64,000 bases of DNA from Cephalotus follicularis (GCA_001972305.1 BDDD01003317.1:180024-244023); one strand, 5' to 3'. Counted from the first letter of the stretch, positions 46,438 through 58,373 are shown. Program-made: numbers and translations. Notes: generated by a model not told the origin, from the letters alone.

Positions 46438-49400
46438 CTAGAACAAGTGCGGGTAGCGTTCTCGGATATCCTCCTCATGCTCCCAAGTTGCTTCATCGGG
46501 TCGGTGGTACTGCCATTGAACCTTGAGGATGGAGATGGTTCGGTTCCTCAAAATCTGTGTCTTCCAATCAAGAATCCGCACTGGCAATTCCTCACAGGAT
46601 AGGTCATCTCGTACCGGAACAGTATCATAATCCAGGACATGTGACGGGTCCAGAATATATCTCCTCAGCATAGATACATGAAAGACGTCATGCACGTTTG
46701 ACAGTGCAGGGGGTAAGGCAAGCTGGTAGGCTACCTCCCCAACTCTCTCCAAAATCTCGAAAGGACCAATGTAGCGAGGAGATAATTTGCCCATTCTTCC
46801 AAACCTTTGCACGCCCTTCCATGGTGAGACTTTTAGGAATACATGATCGCCCACACTGAAGGTCAAAGGCCTCGTCTTGACACTGTCCGCATAGCTCTTC
46901 TGCCGGCTCTGAGCAGCAAGCAGCTTCTTTTTGATCGTCCGGATCTTTTCCGAAGTTTCCTCCACTAACTCAGTCCCGAGTAAAGGTCGCTCCCTGACCT
47001 CATCCCAACATACAGGAGATCTGCACTTTCTTCCATACAGTGCTTCCAACGGTGCCATGCCGATACTGGAATGATAGCTGTTATTATAAGAGAACTCTAT
47101 CAAAGGAATGTGATCCTCCCAGGTGCCAGCAAAATCAATAATGCAAGCTCGTTGCATATCCTCCAAGGTCTGGATGGTACGCTCAGACTGCCCATCGGTC
47201 TGAGGGTGGAAGGCAGTACTCAGGTTTAGCATCGTCCCGAAAGGTGTCTAAAACCTCTTCCAAAAGTTGGAAGTGAAGATGGAATCTCTATCACATACGA
47301 TACTAACTGGAACACCGTGTAGCCTCACTATCTCCTTTACATACAAACAAGCTAGCTTGCTCGCAGAATCGGTAACATGTGTAGGCAGAAAGTGTGCTGA
47401 TTTGGTGAGTCTATCCACGACAACCCACACGGCGTTGTGACGGTTCCGAGTCAGAGGAAAACCCGTAACAAAATCCATCGTAACATGTTCCCACTTCCAC
47501 TCTGGAATTGGTAAGGGTTGTAGCATACCTGCCGGTCTCTGGTGCTCAGCCTTGACTATCTGACAAGTTAAACACTTTGCCACATACTCGGCGATCTCTC
47601 GTTTCATGCTAGGCCACCAGTAACACTTCTTTATGTCTTGATACATTTTAGTGCCACCAGGATGAATATTGTACAGAGATTTATGAGCCCTGCGGAGTAA
47701 TTCATTTTTCAACCCTGGTTCATTCAGAAGACACACACGTCCCCGATACCGCAGAATACCATCAGCATGCACTCGAAAGTCAAATTCCGAGTCCAGATTC
47801 TCTCGAATCCGCTGCAACTCCGGATAGTGTGGTTGTGCATCCCTGATGTGATCCAGTAACACAGGCTATACTTGCATGTCGGCTAGAAAGATCCCCGGTG
47901 ACTGATTAAACGAAGACCACTCTTGAAAGTCTTCTAACATCTTCCATTGCGACACCATCGCACTGGCAACCATAGCCTTGTGGCTCAAGGCATCAGCGAC
48001 CACATTCGCTTTCCCCGGGTGGTACTGAACACTGCAATCATAATCATTAAAGAATTCTACCCACCTGCGCTGCCTCATGTTCAGTGTATCCTGACAAAAC
48101 AGGTACCTCAAACTCGTGTGATCGGTAAAGATCTCAAACTGCGCCCCATAATGATAGTGCCTCCACTTCTGAAGGGCGAAGATAATAGCCACAAGTTCAA
48201 GGTCGTGAGTCGGATAGTTTTCTTCATACGGCTTTAGCTTCCTCGAGGCATATGCAATCACTCTGCCTCGCTACATCAATACATAACCCAAACCCTTACC
48301 TGATGCATCACTCTAGACTGCAAAGTTCTTATTACCATCAGGTAATGCCAAGACACGAGCGGAAACCAACCGATCCTTCAGTTCACGAAAACTAGCCTCA
48401 CAGTCTTCGTCCCAGACAAAAGGGGTCTTCTTCTGAGTCAATCTAGTCAAAGGCTCGGCTATCCTTGAAAAGTTATGGATGAACCTCCTGTAATACCCCA
48501 CCAATCCAAGGAAACTGCGCACATCCATCATGTTCTTCGGTTGTGGCCAGTCTCGCACCACTTCAGTCTTTGACGGATCCACCGTCAAGCCTTCCCCAGA
48601 CACGATGTGACCGAGAAAGATCACATGATCAAGCCAGAACTCACACTTGCCAAACTTGGCGTACAACCGATGTTCTCTGAGAACTTGCAACACTAGCCTC
48701 ATATGATGAGCATGCTCCTCCTCACTCCTCGAATATACCAGTATGTCATCAATAAACACCATAACAAACTGGTCCAGGTATGGTCAGAATACGTCATTCA
48801 TCAATGACATAAAAGCTATCGGTGCATTGGTAACACCAAACGGCATCACCAAGAACTCGTAATGACCATACCGTGTCCGGAAGGCAGTCTTCTCAATGTC
48901 TCCTTCCCTTACTCTCAGTTGGTGATAACCTGACCTTAAGTCGAGCTTGGAAAACACCCTTGATCCTTGCAACTGGTCAAACAACTCCTCGATGTGGGGT
49001 AAAGGATATTTGTTCTTGATAGTTGCCTTGTTCAACATTCTGTAGTCGATACAGAGCCTCATCAACCCATCCTTCTTCTTGACAAACAGTACTGGTGCTC
49101 CCCACGGGGAAACACTAGGTCGAATAAAACCCTTATCGATCAGATCTTGTAACTACAATTTCAGTTCTCTCAATTCTGCAGGGGCCATTCTATACGGTGC
49201 TTTAGAAATAGGAGTTGTACCTGGTATAAGATCGATAACAAACTCCATATTTCTCTTCGATGGCAAAGACCCCAAGTCATCAGGAAATACATCTGGAAAT
49301 TCGCACACAACTGGAATTTCCTCCAAGCTCAAGCTTTTCTCTTTCCTACGATCAATCACATAGGCCAGATATCCTTCGCATCCCTTCTCTAGGTATCTCG

Positions 49401-49510
49401 ATGCTCGAATAAAGGATGTGATCGGTGTTGCAAACCCTTTGTCTCCCTTGAACTGAAAAGTTGTTCCGTCGGGCAGACAAAAATCCACAGTCTTATTGTA
49501 ACAATCCATG
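46438..49510 (-). pseudogene. Element G protease end, RT, RNase H, integrase, chromodomain
   Basis: One uninterrupted reading frame on the minus strand covers about 3.1 kb without any frameshift. It is broken only by stops at 49153 (TAG), 48784 (TGA), 48313 (TAG), 48271 (TAG), 47866 (TAG) and 47248 (TAG). The order is the end of protease (FCLPDGTTFQFKGDKGF), RT ([10 protein letters not shown], catalytic FIDDILVYS intact), RNase H ([10 protein letters not shown]-type, [10 protein letters not shown]), the HHCC zinc region ([18 protein letters not shown]), the integrase core with both Asp and Glu ([30 protein letters not shown]) and the chromodomain-like end ([15 protein letters not shown]). It is the best preserved gypsy pol of the window. 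Confidence 0.9.
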
Positions 49511-49513
49511 TGG

Positions 49514-50292
49514 GTGTTCCAACAGAGGCGTTTTGAGCTCACCAGAAGCTCCAACTCCAAGCCCAGCAGCTCCAAGAACAGCCCAACAGCTCCAACCCGA
49601 GCTCCAAGCTTCAACAATGGTGAAACACTCTCATTTCCTCTTTTCTTTGTGGTTTCTCTCTACTGTCCTCTTTGGTTCTTTGTCCTTTCAGTATCTGGGT
49701 GAAGGATGTGAGGAGAGACGTTTTATGCAGAGGGTTTCTCTTCCTTCTCCCCTAGCTCCCTCACATGGCACTAAATGCCACATTCCCTCATTCACATGCA
49801 TGCACACACTCACAGGTCTAATTTCTCTGCCCCATGAAGTTTGCATGATCCACAGGTGTCCCCTTTATCCTTTCCTTTAGCTGCATGAAGCACATATGGC
49901 ATCCATTTCCATCTGTCAACTGTAGCATGTGGTTTCTGCCACATGCAACAAAACAGAGCAGGATCCAGTCGGCTGTCCACACCCAACAGCCGACTGCTCA
50001 CCTGGCAGATCGTTACCACGTGTCTCGACAGTTGGCCAGTCGCCTGGTTCATCCCACCAGTCGACTGCTCACACACGCAGCCAACCAGTCGGCTGGTCTT
50101 CCGTACCAGTCAACTGCCTCCAGTATACTTACCAAGTGATCACACTTCTAAGTACATAATTGATTTAAAATCAACATCATCATAGCTTGGGAAAACATCA
50201 TCAAATTCGAAAAAATCCATCATTTTATTAATTCCACAAATAAGTACATTTACATTGTGAAATTACAATACCTGAAATTTTCAGGCGCTACA
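49514..50292 (-). repeat. Partial 5' LTR of element G
   Basis: Matches 45611-46389 of the 3' LTR over all 779 bases. It joins protease sequence at its left edge with only a base or two of shared sequence. CAG(T/C)CGACTG words lie at 49965-50118. Confidence 0.95.
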
Positions 50293-50297
50293 GTAAG

Positions 50298-51865
50298 CCT
50301 ATCAGCTATCAAGAGGCAATGTAAGGCACTAACTCGGAGGCATGGTTGGAGGCCATGCAATCCGAAATGGATTCCATGTACGCCAACCTAGTTTAGAACT
50401 TCGTTGAATCACCCAAAGGCATAGTGCCTATTGGATGTAAATGGATCTTCAAGAAGAAGATATGCGTTAATGGAAAAATTGAGACATATAAAACGTGATT
50501 GGTCGCATGAGGGTATAGACAAAGACATGGTGTTGACTATACCGAGACTTTGTCGCCGGTTGTGATGCTCAAATCCATTCGGATTTCGCTTTCTATTGTC
50601 GTTCATTATGATTATAAGATATGGCAAATGGATTCAAGACTGCATTTTTCAATGGATGTCTTGAATATGACATTTATATGTCCCAACCCGAGGGGTTTAC
50701 ATCCAAGGAGTCTTCGCACAAGGTGTGCAAACTCCAAGGGTCCATCTATGGCCTCAAGCAGGCATCTCATAGCTGGAACATCCGTTTTGACGAGACCGTT
50801 AAGGCTTTCAGCTTCATCAAAAATGTGGATGAGCCATCTGTGTACCGGAAATAGGCAAATGCCTGTATCACTTTCTTGGTACTATACGTGGAGGACATAC
50901 TACTCATTGGGAATGATGTAGCTATGTTACAGTCTGTGAAAGTATGGTTAGCAAAGAACTTATCCATGAAGGATTTGCGAGAGGCTTCCTACATACTAGG
51001 TATTAAGATCTTTAGGGCCACATCTAGTAGGTTGTTTGGACTCTCCCAAAGCCAGTACATCAGCAAAGTGCTTAAACGATTTAGTATGGAGAATTCCAAA
51101 CGTGGCCTACTGCCAATCAGCCAGGGAATTCACCTCTCCAAGCGGATGGCTTTGCAGACACCTGAGGAAAGGGCACGCATGAGCTGGTAGCCTTATGCTT
51201 TACAGTCGATTCGATCATGTACGTCGTGTTATGTACTAGGCCTGATGGAGTGCATGCCCTGGGGATGGCAAGCTGATTTCAATCCGATCCCTGTGAAAAG
51301 CACTGGAAAGTGATCGAGGGGATCCTAAAGTACCATAGATGGACTCAGGATATCTTCTTGATATATGGAAAAGATAGTAAGTAGAGACTAAAGGGCTATA
51401 CTGATTCAAATTTCAATAGTGACCGAATGATCACAAGTCTATTTCGGGATATGGTTTATCCTGAACGACGGGGCTGTGAGTTGGAGGAGTGGGAAGCAGC
51501 AGACTCCACCACAGAAGCAGAATATATTGCTGCCTTTGATGCCACTAATGAAGCTGTTTGGATGCAAAAGTTCATTACAGAACTCGGTGTAGTTCCATCC
51601 ATCTGTCGTCCAGTTATGGTGTAATGTGATAATGATGGGGCTGTTGCACAAGCTAGGAAACCAAGGTCTCACCAAAAGTCCAAGCACATTCAATGGCGTT
51701 ATCACTTGATCCGAGAGATCGTGGAGTGAGCAGACATTGTCTTAGAGAGGGTTGCCTCAGAGGCAAACATTGCAGACCTGCTGACCAAGGCTCTGGTGAG
51801 AACTATTCTAGATCGTCATCTTAGTGTGATGGGGCTGAACTATAGGTCTCCGTGGTTTTTGGGCC
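50298..51865 (+). pseudogene. Element C RT and RNase H
   Basis: Continues the RT interrupted at 43670 (SYQEAM, then GCKWIFKKKICVNGKIE). Open blocks 50621-50854 (VYMSQPEGF-like, GSIYGLKQASHSWNIRFDE) and 50876-51190 (VEDILLIGNDV, DLREASYILGIKI, QYISKVLKRFSMENSKRG) carry the RT. The catalytic YVDD reads YVED, with first Asp to Glu. RNase H is recognisable at about 51480-51830 (DSTTEAEYIAA, NEAVWMQKFITEL, CDNDGAVAQA, ADLLTKAL) through frameshifts and stops. Confidence 0.8.
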
Positions 51866-51875
51866 AAGTGAGAGA
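51866..51875 (+). other. Polypurine tract of element C
   Basis: AAGTGAGAGA, one base before the 3' LTR start TGTTAGATATAGGG at 51877. Same layout as element A. Confidence 0.75.
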
Positions 51876-52336
51876 TTGTTAGATATAGGGTGAACCTACA
51901 AACCACGAGGTGGCTTATTATACATGTAAATCACTTCATTTATACAATCTAGATTCCTTTTATGTTCCTTGTGCAAATTCCAACTATTATGACATGCCAT
52001 GTATGATATCCCAAATTAGTTTATTATTATCTCATATTAATTTACATATTAAATTAAAGCATATGTGGCACCCGTCACACAAAACGGTTAGATGTCGTGC
52101 CTAGATGCGATGAGAAGGACTACCTTACTACCTGTGACAAATGTTACAAGTCGTTGGTTCACTATCTTAGGGCAACAGTATAACTGGATAGACTTGTCGT
52201 GATTATGCCTGTATCCCAATAGTGGAGGATGGAGTATCTTATTACCATATTGCTAGTGCCTAGGGCTAATACGGGGTGCATACTTAGGGTATGTTAACTG
52301 AACATTCCCACCATAGGAATCCTATTTGGATAGTCC

Positions 52337-52800
52337 TGATGGAAACGGACAAACCGAATCCAATGCCATAAATGGACAAGGGTGTGTAGGGTGTAAAACA
52401 AAACAAAATACAAACATGGCAGCGGAAGAACACCCAATAAAATCAAAAACCAATCCATTATGGCACGTCCACAGACCACATGGATCACCACAACATCAAC
52501 GGAATTGAATTGGTGTCACCATTGCAAACAATGGTGACACACAAGCATAGCAAAAGGAAGAAGGACCAAGAATTATACCAGTGGGTGAAGGCTCCTTCTT
52601 TCTTTGCCGCTACAAGATTGAGTAGATTCCCCTTTGATGTTCTCCAAGTCTCAGGAACAATGAGCAATCCAACCAGCAATGATAAGTGCATGAACTCTCT
52701 CTCACTCTCACTTAGCTTGAAAAAGGTAAATTGATATTGACCAATGAAGTCAATGATCAATCCACCCTAGACAAGCTCTTGGTTGGTGTATCACAGATGA
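52337..52800 (-). repeat. 3' LTR remnant of element D
   Basis: 464 bases matching 56560-57022 of the full LTR with few differences. It ends CACAGATGA at the deletion junction, where only two or three bases (AAG) are shared by the joined sequences. Confidence 0.95.
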
Positions 52801-54762
52801 AGGTCTCTTGACATAAGTAGGACAGCCCCAAACCTTCAAATGGTTCAGGCTAGGTTTCCTCCCTGACCATACCTAGTATGGAGTAGAAGGCACAGATTTT
52901 GAAGGAATCTGATTCAAGATAAAAGCAGCTGTATCTAGGGCATAACCCCAGAGATAGGTAGGAAGGTCAGCAAAAGACATCATCGATCGAACCATGTCTA
53001 ACAAAGTCCGATACCTCCTTTCGGACACACCATTATGATGTGGTGTTCCAGGAGGAGTCCACTGAGATAGAATTCCGTTATCTCTAAGATAACCTAACAA
53101 TTCTGCTGACAGGTATTCTCCACCTCGGTCCGACCGAAGTATTATAATGGATTTACCTGTTTGTTTTTCTACTTCAAGTCTGAACTGCTTAAATTTCTCA
53201 AAGGATTCTGACTTGTGTTTCATCAGATACACATAACCATACCTAGATAAATCGTCGGTAAAAGTTATGAAGTAGATATAACCACCTCACGCACTAACTG
53301 ACATAGGACCACATACGTCAGTATGGACTAAGCCCAGTAAGTCCATAGCCCTTTCTCCTTGACCAGAGAAGGGTGATTTAGTCATCTTTCCCAATAAACA
53401 GGATTCACAAATTGGATAGGACTCTAAGTCCTGGATATCAAGTAGATCATCCTTAACCAACTGTGATAGTCTAGCATCACTAAGATGACCAAGTCTACAA
53501 TGCCAGGTATAGGTTTTATTTAACTCGGTTTCTCTTTGTCTTTTCTTATTACTATGCTCTATGGATAGGACTTTGGATTGTGCAGTATTTAAGACAAATA
53601 ATCCATTGTCGATAAAACCATTACCGACACAAACATTGTCAGAATAAACAAAACATTGAATGTCTTGGAATCTGAGCTCCAAGCCCAAATTACATAAGTA
53701 TGAAACACTTATAATATTCCTTACAACGTTTGAAATGAAATAACATGGATTAAGTGTCAATCCATAACCATTACATAAAGTAATATCATAAATCCCTATA
53801 GCCTCAGCGATGATCCTAGATCCATCCCCAAGCCGTAAGTCCAAGTCTCCAGCTCTAAGCTTTCTAACTTTTCTTAGTCCTTGCAACGAATTGAACAGGT
53901 TAGTTCCACATCCAGTATCCAATACCCATGAATAACTACTATTCAAAGCTAGATTTAGTTCAATCATGAACATACCTGATGTACTTGCACCATGCAAAAC
54001 ATCAGAAGAGACTCCAACACCAGTAACTCGACAATCCTTTTTCCAGTGTCCGGTCCTACCACACTGAAAACAGGCACCTTCGGCAGCTAACTTCTTCATT
54101 CGATTCTTGGCATCGCTCCCACTAGCTCCAAGCTTGCCCTCCTGGGCTGGGATCTCTGACTTCGTAGAGTCAAGATTGGCCTCAGCCGTTCTCAACATAG
54201 AAACTAACTCAGAAAGAGTTACTTCTATTTCGATCAAGTGAAAACACTCCACAAACTGTGAGAACGATCCAGGGAGGGATGTAAGAATAAGATCTATCTG
54301 CAGATCGTGATCCATGACAAACCCTAATTGAGTAAGCTGCTCAATCATGTTTATCATCTCCAGTCCATGATCATGGACCGAAGCTCCCTCTGGCATCTGA
54401 ACCTTGAAGAGTTTGCGTGAGAGATTAAGCCTTCGAGTCCTAGACCCGGCCCCATACATCTCCTTGAGATCTTGAAGTATAGCGGATAAGGTCTCAATCT
54501 TCTCAAACTTGCGTTCCAACTCCGGTGTCATCCCCAAAAGGGAGATACACAGAGCATGCTCATCGTCCTCCAGCTACTTAGCCAGACGATCGCACTCATT
54601 AAGAGTAGGATCATCACCTAGTGATGGAGGCCACCATTTCATCACATATGCCAATTTATTGGCCGTTAGGATGAATTTGAGGCTACGTTGCCAATCGATG
54701 AAGTTGGGCCCCTCAAGTTTGTTTGTCTCTAAAATGCGGGACATAGCAGATTGTAAAGCCAT
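52801..54762 (-). pseudogene. Element D gag-protease-integrase, one frame with three stops
   Basis: A single minus-strand frame starts at 54762 (MALQSAMSRI). Stops lie near 54574 (where A has Trp), near 53285 (TGA before GGYIYF) and near 52870 (before VWSGRK), with no frameshift. It encodes gag (NKLEGPNFIDWQRSL, AYVMKWWPP), a CCHC knuckle (CFQCGRTGHWKKDC), protease (WVLDTGCGTNL), pre-integrase (TYTWHCRLGHLSD) and integrase with first Asp (HTDVCGPM), second Asp (SDRGGEYLS) and Glu (GVSERRYRT) intact. The protein stops at YVKRP where the deletion begins. Open block 54537-53287 is the longest intact frame of the window. Confidence 0.9.
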
Positions 54763-55816
54763 ACTAGCAACCTAGATAAGGAAATATAAGTTGAGTCAGC
54801 ATCTATTCCATTTTAATATATGACAACCATAACACTTGGTCATTAGTGCTTATGGTCCCTCCCACTATTATAATCGTATCCCATACCCCCATATGGAATT
54901 CAAGAAGTCTAACTTCCTAGTGGGGATTGGAATCCATCGCAATTGTATCATAGCCTCAGCTAGGGCATGACAAACTATAATATATCCAATGGGTAGGCTT
55001 TCTTGCCAATTTGCATCCAATACAAGATCCAATCATAGTATTCGAAAATTGTGGAAGGGCACGGGGAACCACTCCATGGGTTCCTACGTTAAGACTTATT
55101 ATTGAAGTGAGGGAATTTGCGGTCTTATGTTTTAATTACCGAGCCATTAATTAATTCATTGGTTATATTAGCCAATTCCAATTAATTACGGCATAGCATG
55201 CAAGACGTGTATCTTATGCACCTTGGACATATTTCTAAAATATGTCAATGGATCTGGCAAGGACAATATATGCAATGACTTGAGCCCAAAGTCATTACAA
55301 GGTCTTCCTAGGTGTAAAGATTTAAATCTATTTATTACAACATATATCATGCATATATGGCCTTCAAAAGTCTTGTACTTCATTTCTCCTTTCCTCCATC
55401 TCTCCTTGCAAGGTCTTCTTTTACAAAAGGAACAATACATTTTCGAAAAGAAAATTACACTTTAAAAATTACAAGGAGAAATTACAAAAGTAAGGATAAA
55501 TAAATGGTGCACGCAGGCACCTTATTACAGACCTTTAAAGATAATAAATAAATAAAATCCATCCACACATAGAAAATAATAAACTAGGTCTATGTCCTTT
55601 TTTGGGCCATCCATTGTGCATAAGATCTATATTATATCCAATATAATAAAACCACAAATAAAACACATGCCATAAATAATAACCGATTACTCAATTTAAT
55701 TCAAGGATTGTTAATTGATCAAACTCCCACTAAATCAAGCAATGATTTTTAATTTTCGAAATGCCAAAATGTATAAAATCCAATTTCATAAAAAACAATT
55801 TTTTTTTTATATAAAG

Positions 55817-56070
55817 ACGTCGACGCTTATCAACAGCATCGACGTGTTTTCTGGAAATGCTTGAACAAGGCGTCGATGCATAACAGGAGCATCAATGCGT
55901 TTCTCAAGAACAGTTGAAAAAGGCATCGACGTCCAACAAGAACATCGACGCATTTCACAAAAATATGAACAAGACATCGACGTCTATCAAGAACGTCAAC
56001 GTCTTTCCTGGGAATTTTAACATGACATCGACGTCTACCAAGAACGTCGACATCTATAGCCCCCTGGGCA
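55817..56070. repeat. 52-bp minisatellite with paired CGTCGACG-type motifs
   Basis: Five degenerate units start at about 55817, 55869, 55922, 55973 and 56024 (period 51-53). Each unit carries two (A/G)TCGACG words about 20 bases apart, linked by a CAAGAAC-like spacer. Confidence 0.8.
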
Positions 56071-56092
56071 GTTTATGCAGAATGAAAAATGC

Positions 56093-56504
56093 AGAAATCA
56101 ATGGTTTAGACTTTGGTATACCATTCTGGCATTCCAAAATGCACTATGCATGTTCCAAACATAATTCTAAACACATTAAAACAACATTCCCAGTACAAAA
56201 ACACAATGTAATCCAATTTCATGCAATTTTCATTAAGGCACTTTGAAAATTTAGTTTGATCACAAAACACATCCATTAATTAAACTATTAATCAGTATAG
56301 AAATCAATGGTTTAGACTTTGGTATACCATTCTGGCATTCCAAAATGCACTATGCATGTTCCAAACATAATTCTAAACACATTAAAACAACATTCCCAGT
56401 ACAAAAACACAATGTAATCCAATTTCATGCAATTTTCATTAAGGCACTTTGAAAATTTAGTTTGATCACAAAACACATCCATTAATTAAACTATTAATCA
56501 GTAC
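56093..56504. repeat. 206-bp tandem duplication in element D leader
   Basis: 56093-56298 and 56299-56504 are direct neighbours and appear identical over essentially their whole length, ending at TTAATCAGTA. The identity implies a recent duplication. Confidence 0.95.
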
Positions 56505-56546
56505 ATCATCTAAGGCATACATATTCAATTAAGGATGATGTGGGAC

Positions 56547-56558
56547 GCTCTGATACCA
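56547..56558 (-). other. Primer-binding site of element D
   Basis: Minus-strand TGGTATCAGAGC, an exact initiator tRNA-Met match, one base inside the LTR. Confidence 0.9.
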
Positions 56559-56559
56559 C

Positions 56560-57966
56560 TGATGGAAACGGACAAACCGAATCCAATGCCATAAATGGAC
56601 AAGAGTGTGTAGGGTGTAAAACAAAACAAAATACAAACATGGCAGCGGAAGAACACCCAATAAAATCAAAAACCAATCCATTATGCACATCCACAGACCA
56701 CATGGATCACCACAACATCAACAGAATTGAATTGGTGTCACCATTGCAAACAATGGTGACACACAAGCATGGCAAAAGGAAGAAGGACCAAGAATTATAC
56801 CAGTGGGTGAAGGCTCCTTCTTTCTTTGCCGCTACAAGCTTGAGTAGATTCCCCTTTGATGTTCTCCAAGTCTCAGGAACAACGAGCAATCCAACCAACA
56901 ATGATAAGTGCATGAACTCTCTCTCTCTCACACTTAGCTTGAAAAAGGTAAATTGATATTTACCAATGAAGTCAATGATCAGTCCACCCTAGACAAGCTC
57001 TTGCTTGGTGTATCACAGATGAAGAGAACACACTCAATCTGCAGAGAAGAATTCGACCTCTCTTGCCCAGCAAAACTCAAACTTTTTCACACTTTTTTTT
57101 TCTGCAAAAAATGCCTATTACTAGCCTGCTTTTCTCTCTTTCAATCTCCCATTCACTTAGGATCATGGCCTTCGCTCCCTGGGAGTCCGAAGCCATGATT
57201 CCCACGTTTCTAAAACGTGCAAGAACAGGAGGTGGATGCTGGTTATGAGAGAGAAATCGTGCCCACGAAGTGAGCTCGTGCACAGATTGCACGTTCTGCT
57301 CAAAGACGTCGACGCCTTTCAAAGGACGTCGATGCCCATGCAATGTGGCACTAAAAACATCGACGCTTTCTAAAAGACATCGACGTCTTAAAAACCGTTA
57401 GACATCGACGTCTTTCTAAAAGACATCGACGTCTTTGTCTGGCCAGTGAAGCATTAAGAGTCTAACTCTTTTAGTGATCTCATGTACCCTTCCAACATTG
57501 GTTAAGTAAGATCAAGCATATGTGTTTCCACAAAATGCAAAATCCACACAACCGATATTTGACACCAAGACTTAATATGTCCAACATATTTAAGATCTAA
57601 TCATTATAAGGCTGTCCAACACAGATGGTAGTGAGAGAATCCATCCCCCGATTCCATGAGCAGGCAACATACGCGCAAGTCTATCCGGTTCACTAATGCC
57701 CACAAAGTGAACCTATGACTTGGAACAAATTTGACATAAGGAATAAGGTAACCAATCTCACAGCCTCCATGCCAGGCATCCAACCTTATGTCAGGGCATC
57801 ACTAGTATAAGTAGATAATTAACTACTTCAATTATGAGATAAAATACAAGTGATATAGCCATAACAAATTAGCACGCATCATATATAAGGAAAAAGATTG
57901 TTCCATACATGGTAAGATATAATATGACAATCCATCTAATGGCTTGTCGGGTCACTATATCTAACA
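56560..57966 (-). repeat. 5' LTR of element D (1407 bp)
   Basis: Complete LTR from TGATGGAAACGG to ATCTAACA. 57301-57440 holds seven (A/G)TCGACG-type words, several as ACATCGACGTCTTT. The first 464 bases are repeated at 52337-52800. Confidence 0.95.
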
Positions 57967-58373
57967 AGTCCTGTCTGTGTCAATAGTTGATTCCTATCTA
58001 CGTCGGCAGTATACAGTCACTAGGTGACTAATAGGCCACACGTGACCTGCGCTATTCCTTAGACCCGAGCGGCTACTTGACAGTTCATAGTGGCTGCCTG
58101 GCTTTGATTTCTGCCTTACACAGCTTGTGGATATGGCAAACAGGTTGTCTTTGGGCCATGTGGGATCTACGTTCGAGTGTGAGCTAGCACGCAATAAGGA
58201 ATCATCACTGTAATAACCGGTTCTTTACTTATATGTTTATCATCGCATGTTACATTTTTGTCGGATGTTATATGTTTTATGTTATTTCTTGTCTTCTGTT
58301 TTATGCTATGATTTTTGGACCATTTGAATTTTGTTTTTGAAAACTCTTTATTTTCTCAAATTTTGGGCGTTAA

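Larger units (their letters stand above)
43671..50292 (-). mobile_element. Element G: internally deleted gypsy (Tekay-like)
   Basis: The outer termini are TGTCATACCCCG and GGCGCTACA with duplications ATAAG (43666-43670) and GTAAG (50293-50297), one mismatch. Element C rejoins in register (GATGATAAGCCTATCAGC) when G is removed. The 3' LTR and pol are complete, but gag, the PBS and about the first 1.9 kb (plus-strand left part) of the 5' LTR are missing. The protease runs straight into LTR interior near 49511-49514. The paired LTR pieces (45611-46389 and 49514-50292) are both 779 bases and about 95 percent identical by eye. Confidence 0.9.
54772..56546 (-). other. 5' leader of element D (about 1.8 kb)
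   Basis: Non-coding leader. Gag-proximal end: branch-like CTGAC, pyrimidines, TTTCCTTATCTAG ending at 54772, nine bases before the ATG, as in A. The hairpin word GGTGCACGCAGGCACC lies at 55506-55521. A five-unit minisatellite (55817-56070) and a perfect tandem duplication (56093-56504) follow. Confidence 0.7.
52337..57966 (-). mobile_element. Element D: internally deleted copia element
   Basis: The outer termini are TGATGGAAACGG and CTATATCTAACA, with the perfect duplication AGTCC at 52332-52336 and 57967-57971. The 5' LTR (56560-57966), PBS, leader, gag, protease and most of integrase are present. The rest of pol, the polypurine tract and most of the 3' LTR are missing: integrase sequence joins the LTR interior at 52800/52801. 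Coding sequence is very close to elements A and C, but the LTR is a different family. Confidence 0.9.

Noticed and set aside
55914-56246. 110-residue frame with TSTSxKN repeats on the plus strand
   Set aside because: It is antisense to the element D leader and reflects the 51-53 bp minisatellite; the unit length is not a constant multiple of three.
56540-56560. tRNA gene suggested by initiator tRNA-Met complement
   Set aside because: Only the 12-13 base primer-binding site is present, next to an LTR; no cloverleaf. The same applies at 1699, 8227, 29470, 33925 and 36716.
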